Shown here: piece after piece, positions 56,784-64,000 of the stretch
Numbering within the stretch: the stretch's first letter is position 1
Layout: each line of letters begins with the position of its first letter
Source of the DNA: Elephas maximus indicus
Taxonomy: Eukaryota; Chordata; Mammalia; Proboscidea; Elephantidae
DNA: 64,000 nt
NCBI RefSeq assembly: GCF_024166365.1
Contig: NC_064820.1
Coordinates: forward strand, 146,898,001 to 146,962,000
Direction: 5' to 3'
Program-made: the position numbers and the translations under genes
The notes under the pieces: model-generated
Told to the model about the DNA's origin: nothing
What the model saw: only the letters and a program-made list of their open reading frames with translations
The model's database searches: none

Positions 56784-57504
56784 TGTATGTGAGTGTGTGA
56801 AGTGTGAGCAGACCTGATGGGACTTGCACGGGCGCTGCTGCCGCTCGGGCCCTGCCCTGGGGACAGGGCGGGCTGGGGGCGCCCCAGAGCCCGTGGGGAG
56901 TCCAGGCCCGGGGTGTGGGCAGGCGGCGGCCCGGCAGAGCACCCTCCCCCTGGGACGGGTAAAGCTACCTGGACCCGCTGCGGGAGCCAAACTGGGCGGG
57001 GGGAGGGGGAACGGACGATGGGGGCTGTCGGCAGAGATCGGAGTGAATAAGAAAAAAGTGGCTACTCCCCCTCCCTCGCTCCTCCCGCCCGCCCCCACCC
57101 CCACCCCAACACATTTTTTTTTTTTTCTAAAGAGATCACAAGGAAGTCTTGGTTTAAAAAGAAACAGAAACATACACAGGGGGTTGGTGAATGGTGCCGA
57201 CCGCGGCCATCGCAGTGGGAGGCTATTTTGGGGGGGGGTAGTAGCGTCCATGGAGTTACTTTGCGCCCACTCATAACGGCGCCGGCTTGGGTCCGGCGGA
57301 CCGACAGTCCTCTGCAGGGGCGCGGGGCCGGGGACGCCGTGGGCTGGGTTGCCTCCCTCGCCGCGACCCCGGATGGATGCGCGCCCCCCGCTCGCCCGCG
57401 CCGGCCCGAGGAGCTCCGGGTTTCGGGAGCATCCTTCCCGCTTCGGCCCCCGCCGCGGCGCGTAGCCGAGGGCAGCGCCCTTCGGGAGGGCATCACGTTG
57501 CAAG

Positions 57505-57572
57505 GTAAGATCCAGTCCCCGGCGGATGGGCCCTGCGCATCTCCACGGCGTTATTTTGTGTTTTTGCAACAG
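57505..57572 (+). other. Putative 68-nt mini-intron or alternative splice sites
   Basis: CAAG|GTAAGA at 57501-57510 is a near-ideal donor, and TTTTGTGTTTTTGCAACAG at 57554-57572 is a good acceptor with a T-rich tract. If used together the intron is 68 nt, near the lower limit for mammals. They may instead belong to separate alternative exons. Confidence 0.35.
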
Positions 57573-57581
57573 ATCTGCCAG

Positions 57582-57642
57582 CGCTCCTTGCTCCCTCGCT
57601 CTCTCTCTTGCTCGCTCGCTCCCTCTCTCTCCTGCTGGCTGC
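57582..57642. repeat. CT/GAGA-rich tract
   Basis: TCGCTCTCTCTCTTGCTCGC..TCCCTCTCTCTCC in the island. Such pyrimidine tracts occur near transcription starts and may be nucleosome-depleted. Confidence 0.75.
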
Positions 57643-57781
57643 CTGTTCTAGGAAGCCAGCGCGCGGGGGGTGGGGGGGATGCACAGCACAGGGGAGAGAG
57701 ATTGCGCATGTTGGTCAGTCGTGTTTTAAAGAGTACAGTGCGGGGAGGCTGAGAGGGGCGCATGCAACAACTTTTGGAAGG

Positions 57782-57787
57782 GTGAGC
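57782..57787 (+). other. Splice-donor candidate after a short open start
   Basis: GGAAGG|GTGAGC ends a segment containing GCGCATGCAACAACTTTTGG (57757-57776). An ATG at 57761 would encode MQQLLEG up to the donor. Whether this is a coding first exon is speculative. Confidence 0.3.
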
Positions 57788-57835
57788 TTGGCGACCTTCT
57801 TTATTAATGACTGCGGCAAAGCGCCCCCGGACCGG

Positions 57836-57872
57836 CGAGGGGGCGCGGGCGGGCGGGGGCGCGGCGGGGCTG
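57836..57872 (+). other. G-quadruplex-prone run
   Basis: GGGGGCGCGGGCGGGCGGGG satisfies the G3+N1-7 pattern four times on the plus strand. Confidence 0.75.
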
Positions 57873-58257
57873 CAACTTGCCCCGCGGGTTCGGGCCGGGC
57901 GGAGGAGCTGCGGCGGGGTAAGGGTGCGGGGGGAGGTCAAGTGCCTTTTGGGGGGGAACACTCGGAGGACCCGGAGCTATCTGCCCTCCTGTCGCCCTGA
58001 GTTTCATTTTGTTGATACGCAGCACGTCCGGGCGCCGAACCGGGTTGACCGGTGCACATGACCCCGCGCAGGGCTCACGTGCAGCGGGTCCGGCCCCAGA
58101 CACCTTCCAGGGGCCACAGCCTCCGCCCTGTCTCCCCCTCTCTGGGCTGGGTGCACGCGGGGGCAGCACGCGGGGGCAGCATGCTCGGCTCCGGGGCGCG
58201 GAGGCTCTGCACAAATTAGACACAGTTTTTTGGAGGGGCGTGGGACACCCTTTCCAG

Positions 58258-58263
58258 GTGAGT
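58258..58263 (+). other. Strong splice-donor candidate
   Basis: TTTCCAG|GTGAGTG at 58251-58264 is an almost perfect donor. It ends an open region beginning near 58009, but the encoded peptide has no recognised domain. Confidence 0.4.
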
Positions 58264-58432
58264 GTGGATGGTGCTCGGCCCCAACGTAGGGGGTGCAGGC
58301 TGGGGTCTAGAGCAGCTCCCCCTCCAGGGCTGCGCGGGAGTCCAGCGGGGGAGAGGCGCTGGGAGAGTGGAAATGTACCGGCGGCGGCCGGAGCGGCGGG
58401 TGCGCGCCCGCGGGGCGACGGCAGGGGGCGTG

Positions 58433-58446
58433 GCCCTTGTTTACCT
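58433..58446 (+). promoter_or_regulatory. FOX-type site in the island
   Basis: CTTGTTTACC matches the forkhead consensus TGTTTAC. A CACGTG E-box lies at about 58077-58082. Both are isolated short matches. Confidence 0.35.
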
Positions 58447-58690
58447 TCTCCCAACTCTGCTGGTTCGCGTCCCGCTCTGGGGACGGCTCTGCAGTCCCCT
58501 GCCCTCTGCCTCCGCCTCTGCGCCCTGGGTGGTACCAGGAAGATGCAGGCAAGCGGCAGCCCCTGCCTGGGACGCACACACCTGACCCCCAAATGAGTGA
58601 TACTGCAGCCCCTGCCCCCACCAAGCACCGCTGCAGTCCCTCTGCCAGATCCCCGGCCCCGCCCCCGGCAGTGGCATCTTCCCGGCCTCA

Positions 58691-58720
58691 CCTCCTTCCT
58701 CCCTCCCTCCCTCCCTCCCA
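58691..58720. repeat. (TCCC)n microsatellite
   Basis: CTTCCTCCCTCCCTCCC.. run. Confidence 0.93.
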
Positions 58721-59300
58721 CCCACTCGCCTGCGTCTGCGGAGCGGCTCCCGCCCGCCGCCTCCTCGCCTGGGTGCAGACTTCTAGCACCCTCCGGTCCC
58801 TTCCCGCCCATCCCTGAGCTCTGAGACAACCCCTTCTCCCGACTATGGGATAGGAGGGGTTAGCCTGGCGAGTCTCGGCTTTCTGTCGGAGTATGGGGAT
58901 GTCTGTGAAACCCGCAGGAAGGCTTCACTCTAGCTTCCAGAGGCCCAGGAACTCCCCCCACCCTCCCGCCCCGCCAACCCAGTCGCCCACAACACACTGC
59001 TACCCACCCCTCAAAGGGCGCAGCTGCCCTTCCCTGCATCACCTTCCACACCGGCGTCACGCCCACCTCCCTGCGCCGCCCGGGGCCCGAACAGCCTTTT
59101 GCCCTTCCTTCGCTTGGGCCAGAGCCCCCCGCAGCCACCTCCGGCTCCTCCTCCCTGCTCCCGCGGTCGGAATCACGCCGGCGCGCCTCCAGCCTGCTGT
59201 CCCGCGGATTGCCTCCAGGGGCAGGCTGGAGGCGCGCATACCCTCCCCCTTCCCAATCCCATTAGCCAGGCGGCCGGGGCACTTTTTTACCAGCTTGGTC

Positions 59301-60870
59301 GTAGACCTCCAGGCGGCCTAGGGCACCTAGGGGGAAGAGGGACGCCCGGTCTCCCTTTGCTCCATGATGAGGGCACCCTGCAGCGGGGGACTCTGATCTC
59401 TGCAGATTTCCAAACCTCTCCCCCTCGCCTGGCACTCCTGGCTCATCTTCCTGCAGGATTCCATGGCTCAAAAGTTTTATCCAGGGGCAGAGTTTGCAAG
59501 GGGTCATCGCAAGGCCTCAAGTTTGTATCCAGTACAGCGCCAAAGCGGATGGAGAGGGGCTGAATGGGGCACTGCTGACCTGCCGCTCTTGTGACCACCC
59601 TGCCTTTGTTGGAGGGAAGGATGCCTATTTGAGTTAAGGCAAGCTCTTAGGACACCCCCTTAACTTAAACGTTTGCAAACTAATCCTGGGACCTGGAGGT
59701 GGTAGGGCGGCCTGGTCCCTCTCCCAGGGTGGCATTAATTTCCTCCCTTTACTGGTAAAATTCCCAGTAGGACATTTGGCAAAAGAGTGTGGCAGGGAGC
59801 TGCCAACCAGGCCTGGCCCTGTTTCCTGGGTTCCCAGGGTGCTGGCTTATCCCCTCCCCTGACTTCCTCTCTCACCTTAGGGCCCCAAGTGAACACACCA
59901 TCCCTCCTGTCCCATCTTCCTCAGGCAGGTTGGGACTCGCAGAGCGGGTTGGGACTCGCAGAGCGTTCTAACAAGCAGAGGAGGAAAATAACAACAGAAT
60001 AACTGTAAGGGGACGGAATGAGTAATAAAGCTGACACAGGCAGGGAGGAGGGCTTTCATGTTTAAGAGATGCTATTTGCTTTTTAGGTCACAGGCTGCAA
60101 AAACAGGCTTTGATCCGAAGTGGGCGAATAATTTATTGAGAAATTTTGCATGGTAGGAAAAAAAAAAAAGGATGTTTGTTTGATCTGGAGCCCTCTCAGT
60201 TGTCCCAAGTGCTGTTGGCTGTTGTTTTGAGTGGAAAAGCATTTGGTTCCACAGCAAATGCCTCACAGAGGGAAGTCCTTGCCCCAGGCAGCGGGGCTTG
60301 CAGTGAATGTTGGTTTTGAGGCTGTTTGGCCAAGGGTCTTCCCAGCACTTTTGGAGATGAAGTGTTTAAGGATAGAGTTGTTTGGGCTCGGGACGCAGCG
60401 AATGTTTCCAGAACATTTTCCTGTCCAATATGCTTTTCCTTTCCCTAAATTGCTTGGCTAAACTATCAGTAACACAGATCCAAGAAGCCTTCAGAAATCT
60501 CCTCCACTTGGCTTTCTTTGACAGGTGAGGTGGGACTGCTGTTCTCTAGCCCCCAGCTGCACCTCAAGGTCTTTGACACCGACTCCCACATCCTTGAAGT
60601 TGGAGGGATGGTGTTTTGGTTAACTGGTGTTCCTGTTGAATGAGAGATAGTTGACTTATGCCCCTGACCCAGGTCAGAGGCTTCCAGTTCAAATTCTCTA
60701 TAGCATATCCAGCAGGCTGTTTGAGGACCTCACAGTTTTCTCTTAAGGTTCTTCGAGAAGAAGCCAGATTAGAGTTGTGAGGAGGGGGATATCCCTGGTT
60801 TGTTCGGTCCTTTGTATGAGTCTTACTATGTGGATCAAAGCTTAGGATCCCAGGTCCCAGCCGAAAGCTT
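59301..60870. other. Low-repeat DNA downstream of the CpG island
   Basis: No gene identified. It contains a perfect 19-bp tandem pair at 59928-59965 and a balanced, possibly constrained stretch at about 60080-60470, including CCAGAACATTTTCC (STAT-like). Consistent with a first intron. Confidence 0.45.
59928..59965. repeat. Perfect 19-bp tandem duplication
   Basis: GGTTGGGACTCGCAGAGCG occurs twice head to tail without mismatch, suggesting a recent event or a polymorphic site. Confidence 0.95.
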
Positions 60871-61029
60871 AAAAAAAAAATCCTGTTGCCGTCGAGTCCA
60901 TTCCCACTCATAGCGACCCTATAGGACAGAGTTGAAGTGCCCCACAGAGTTTTCAAGGAGCGCCTGGTAGATTTGAACTGCTCACCTTTGGTTAGCAGCT
61001 GTAACACTTAACCACTACGCTACCAGGGT
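60871..61029 (-). mobile_element. AfroSINE, minus orientation
   Basis: A-run (reverse T tail), then CTGTTGCCGTCGAGTCCATTCC.. to GCTACCAGGGTA. The flanking duplication was not obvious. Confidence 0.92.
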
Positions 61030-61202
61030 ATTTAGGAATTCAGAAACGTTAATCCGGTATTCTGAGGGAGCCCTCTTTGCTTTCTTTCAAACAACCCACA
61101 GAAATCTGGAGTACCCTCACCCTTACCCTGGAGTTGTAGGCCTGTTTACTTCAGCTTAGTGGGAATGAGGGGTATACCATCTGGAGTCAGAACAGCCTAG
61201 GT

Positions 61203-61350
61203 TTGAATCCTGGCTGTGCAGTTACCAGCTGTGGCAGTCACTCTGTGCCTTGTTTTTTTTTTCTGTAAAAATGCGATTAATAACAGTACCCACCTCCTGG
61301 TGGTTGTAAGGATTAAGTGGTACATTGCACAACATCAGGCACACTTGATT
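61203..61350 (+). mobile_element. MIR, plus orientation
   Basis: GTTTGAATCCTGGCTGTGC, TTACCAGCTGTGGCAG, CCTCCTGGTGGTTGTAAGG, GCACAACATCAGGCAC in plus-MIR order. Confidence 0.9.
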
Positions 61351-61379
61351 AGTGTTAGTCATTATTCATGTTATTAATG

Positions 61380-62655
61380 ACCTAGGGAGGGGTAGAATAC
61401 AGCTTTGACCTTTGATCTCTCACCTTTAGCCTAGCCCAGAGAGCCAACTCCCTTCTCTAAAGAAGAGATCCAATGGGTCCTGCAGTTACCTATGGGCAGC
61501 TAGCTTGGGGAGCCAGTAGAATGAGCTGTGCCCTCCCTGAGGTAGGGAGTGGGTGAGAAGGGGCTGAAGGACAAAGGAGACATAGCCCCTTTCATTCTCT
61601 CAGAATCCCCTGGCTTATGCCCTGAGAACTGGGTCTCGGGAGTAGAGGTCAGCAGCATACTCTTGGTGACGAGGTGCTCTCTGGGACACTTGGGAGTTCC
61701 AGGTGGGCAGTGATGGGTGCTGGAAGAGGGCTCAGGCTCCCCTAGGCTTGGAGAAGCAGGTTGGGGAAACAGGCTTGAGGATCCAAGGCAGCAGCCCTCT
61801 AGTCCACATGTACAAAATCATTTTTGTACCTGCAATTACAAAAATGTATCTGAGAAGGCATTAAAGTTAATGAGAGATAGGAAAGAGTGGGGCTGTGACC
61901 CCGTTAAAAGCCGTCTAAGAGTGTGCAGCTCTTGTTTTCTGAATGTCTGGCCTTCCCGACACAAGGAGGCTCTGAGGACAGGTTTTCCAGCCGAAATATC
62001 ATTAAATTGTATTAGCATCTTATTACACACACGCCTTAGCAGTCTGCCTCAGACAGGGAGAGTTTTTGTTTCTCTTTGAAAGATTGTGTCTGGAATGGTA
62101 AATTGCCTGTTTGAAAGCTTTTTTTTTCAAGGAGGAGGACGAAATCCTGCTGTGTGTGGTGGCAGGCAGGGCAGGCGTGGTAGCCCCTGGAGAGCAGAGG
62201 CTGGAGGCCAGGTTGGGGTGTTTTAACTGCCCAGGGAGCTGCTGCTGTAGTAGGCCTGAAAGACCCACTGTTCCCTGGGTCAGCTGGGAGGGCGTTAATG
62301 GAGGCCCAGGGTGTTTATTTGAGTTTATTTGCGGAGAGGTCTTTAAAGGGGGCTGGCATTGGGCATTGGTGTTTCAAGTCCAGGCCCAGGGCCCCCACTA
62401 AGACCAGTGGCTAGTGTTGCCAAGAAAACATCTGCCACCAAACTGCTGCCCTATTACCGAGTTGACACTGATCATTAGCCAGGAGCCCAATCAAATAAAG
62501 CCTCCTGGAAAATGTGTGAGGCTAAGACAGGGAAGGCGGGCTGTGAAAACAGGATGAAATCTTGGGCTCTGGTGTTTGTTTCTGCAAGCTGCAGGTGGCC
62601 AGCTGGGCTGTGTGGTCCCCACACTTCTTGAGGAAGGGGGTGAGAGCACACTGCG
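61380..62655. other. Low-repeat DNA with a candidate conserved element
   Basis: No gene recognised. The segment 61795-62140 (GGCATTAAAGTTAATGAGAG, CGAAATATCATTAAATTG, TATTAGCATCTTATTA) is AT-balanced and rich in homeodomain-type cores amid GC-richer flanks. It may be an intronic enhancer of the CpG-island gene. Confidence 0.38.
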
Positions 62656-62659
62656 CATT

Positions 62660-63760
62660 CCGAATGTATCGAGCTCCCGTTATATGCCTGGTACAGAGCT
62701 AGGGAGGCTCTCTGGGCTCCCGCAGGGATGCAGACACGCTCCTTACACTTATGGCACGTATGTTCCCAAGGAGAAGGATGTTAAACAAGCAGATAAATAA
62801 ACACAGATTGTGATTGGTGCTCTGGAGAAATTGAAGGACAGGGTAGAGAACTTTCTTTAGCTAGGGTAATAGGTATAGATCTCTGGTGACATTTAAGCCC
62901 AAATCTGAAGGAGAAAAAATCGTGCATAAACTGCATAGAAGTTTATAGGCAGAGGGAACAGCCAGAGCACAAGCCTTGAAACCTGGAATGCTTGGCTTGT
63001 TTGAGGAAGTTAAAGGAGGCCAGCTGGCTGGACAGTGGTGAGGAAGAGGATAGTGGTTGATAAGAACTTGTTCAGGCAGGAGGTAGGCAGGGGCCTGATC
63101 ATATAGGGTCTTGTGGTAAGAAGTTTGGGTTTGGTCTTTTGAACAGCGGGAAGTAGGGGCAGGGCATGATGTGATTTATGCTTTTTAGAGATCACCCTGT
63201 ATGTAAGTTATCTAGTACCATTATAACAGAAATACCACAAGTAGGTAACTTTAACAAACAAATTTATTTTCTCACAGTTTAGAAGGCTAGAAGTCCAAAT
63301 TCAGGGTGCCAGCCCTGGTGGAAGGCTTTCTTTGTCTTGTTGGCTCTGGAGGAAGGTCCTTGTCTCTTTGAGCTTCTGCTCCTGGGTGATCTTCATGTGG
63401 CTTGGCATCTCTCTTCCCCCATCTCTGCTTGCTTGCTTGTCCTGATCTTTTATATCTCAAAAGAAATTGACTCAGAAACACCCTACACCAATCCTGTCTT
63501 ATTAACGTCGTAACAAGACAGCCTGTTCCCAAATGAGATTATAACAGTAGGCCACAGATGTTAGGATTTACAATACATATTTTGGTGGGGGGACCTAAGT
63601 CAGTCTATAACACCCTGGCTGCTATGTGGAACCTGGATTATGGGGGAGCCATAGTGGAAGCTGGGGATGAAACAGGCATCCAGGTGAGAGCTCAGAGTGG
63701 CTTGCTTGTTTCCATGTAGCGGCAGGGAGGGAAAAACTGGTAGATTCAAGGTGTGTGCTG
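62660..63760 (-). mobile_element. L2 3' region, minus orientation, split by LTR
   Basis: Pieces are 62660-63199 and 63613-63760. Reverse L2 words include GGGCCTGATCATATAGGGTC, AGGGCATGATGTGATTTATG, GGCAGAGGGAACAGCCAGAG and ATCACCCTG|..CCCTGGCTGCTATGTGG. Confidence 0.85.
63200..63612 (-). mobile_element. ERVL-MaLR solo LTR in L2
   Basis: Begins TATGTAAGTTATCTAGTACC and ends GTCAGTCTATAACA. A perfect 5-bp duplication, CCCTG, lies at 63195-63199 and 63613-63617. Confidence 0.93.
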
Positions 63761-64000
63761 GAGGGAGAGCCTCCTGGACTTGCCAAGGAGTGGCTGTGGG
63801 GGTGGAGGATGCACAGAGAGGCTGTGGGTTGCTGCTTCTCCCAGGGGACTTTGGGACACCCGCCCTCTTAAAGGACAACTTTCTGCCTGTGTCTCCATGC
63901 TGGGGATAGCATGCAAGGCTGGGGATGGTGCAAATGTAAGGAAATTGAGACCCTTTTTTTCCCGAGAACCTCCTTTGTAGGTAGGATTTGGGGAGTACTT
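63761..64000. other. Unassigned DNA at window edge
   Basis: No gene or clear repeat recognised, though the L2 may extend a little further. Short overlapping frames only. Confidence 0.35.

Larger units (their letters stand above)
55650..59300. promoter_or_regulatory. Large CpG island, candidate promoter/first-exon region
   Basis: Dense CpG and GC over about 3.6 kb, in sharp contrast to the CpG-poor flanks and without interspersed repeats. That is the usual signature of a housekeeping or developmental gene promoter. Long frames on both strands (up to 341 codons on the minus strand at 57804-58829) are mutual shadows caused by lack of AT-rich stops. Plus-strand donors listed below favour transcription to the right. 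The gene cannot be named from the sequence. Confidence 0.85.

Noticed and set aside
57761-57781. Start codon for a short peptide MQQLLEG before a donor site
   Set aside because: Kept only as a splice-site candidate. Seven codons cannot support a coding call without transcript data.
57804-58829. 341-codon minus-strand frame (and overlapping 301-, 195- and 174-codon frames) in the CpG island
   Set aside because: GC-rich DNA has few stop codons, so long frames arise on both strands at once. The peptides are Pro/Ala/Arg/Gly rich with no domain, and they overlap each other.
1-64000. CRISPR arrays, bacterial operons or phage modules
   Set aside because: No regularly spaced direct repeats, ribosome-binding sites or compact gene order. 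Repeat content is plainly mammalian.

Overview
This window looks like nuclear DNA of a placental mammal, and most likely of an elephant or close relative (Proboscidea, Paenungulata, Afrotheria). The diagnosis rests on repeats. About a dozen copies of a tRNA-derived SINE have the AfroSINE structure (A and B box head, shared body, T-rich tail, and an RTE-like 3' end ...GTCGCTATGAGT..GGAATCGACTC). There is a young lineage-specific LINE-1 with a long 3' UTR, an RTE (BovB-like) LINE, and ERVL-MaLR solo LTRs. Species assignment is an inference; the family resemblance is seen directly.

Layout. 1-2.7 kb: low-repeat DNA with one 5'-truncated L1 and one AfroSINE. 2.7-30.5 kb: a nested retrotransposon graveyard. 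Its centrepiece is one ancient L1 at 7.1-18.9 kb, broken into at least seven pieces by later insertions that can be ordered from their target-site duplications. Interruptions include another L1 that itself hosts a younger 4.2 kb L1 and two AfroSINEs, plus three MaLR LTRs, two more AfroSINEs and one unidentified element. 30.5-46 kb: mostly unique DNA with MIR, L2 and hAT relics and a few AfroSINEs. 46.1-46.9 kb: a three-layer nest of an undeleted AfroSINE, a processed retrocopy with poly(A), and another SINE. 47.3-54.5 kb: L2 split by a hAT transposon, several L1 3' ends, and a young L1 (51.39-54.42 kb) that carries about 670 codons of uninterrupted ORF2 and splits an ancient MIR with a perfect 15-bp duplication. 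55.65-59.3 kb: a large CpG island with GC boxes, an E2F/CRE-like cluster, G-quadruplex-prone runs and several strong plus-strand splice donors. This is the best candidate for a gene start in the window. 59.3-64 kb: low-repeat, probably intronic or flanking DNA with possible conserved non-coding segments, then a minus-strand L2 cut by a MaLR LTR.

I can identify no cellular protein-coding exon with confidence. Nearly all long open frames are L1 ORF2 remnants or GC-rich frames in the CpG island. If a gene is present, its promoter is probably the CpG island and its body probably runs rightward out of the window. The most informative content is the reconstructable insertion history. I did not find a new enzymatic or defence system, and none would be expected here.
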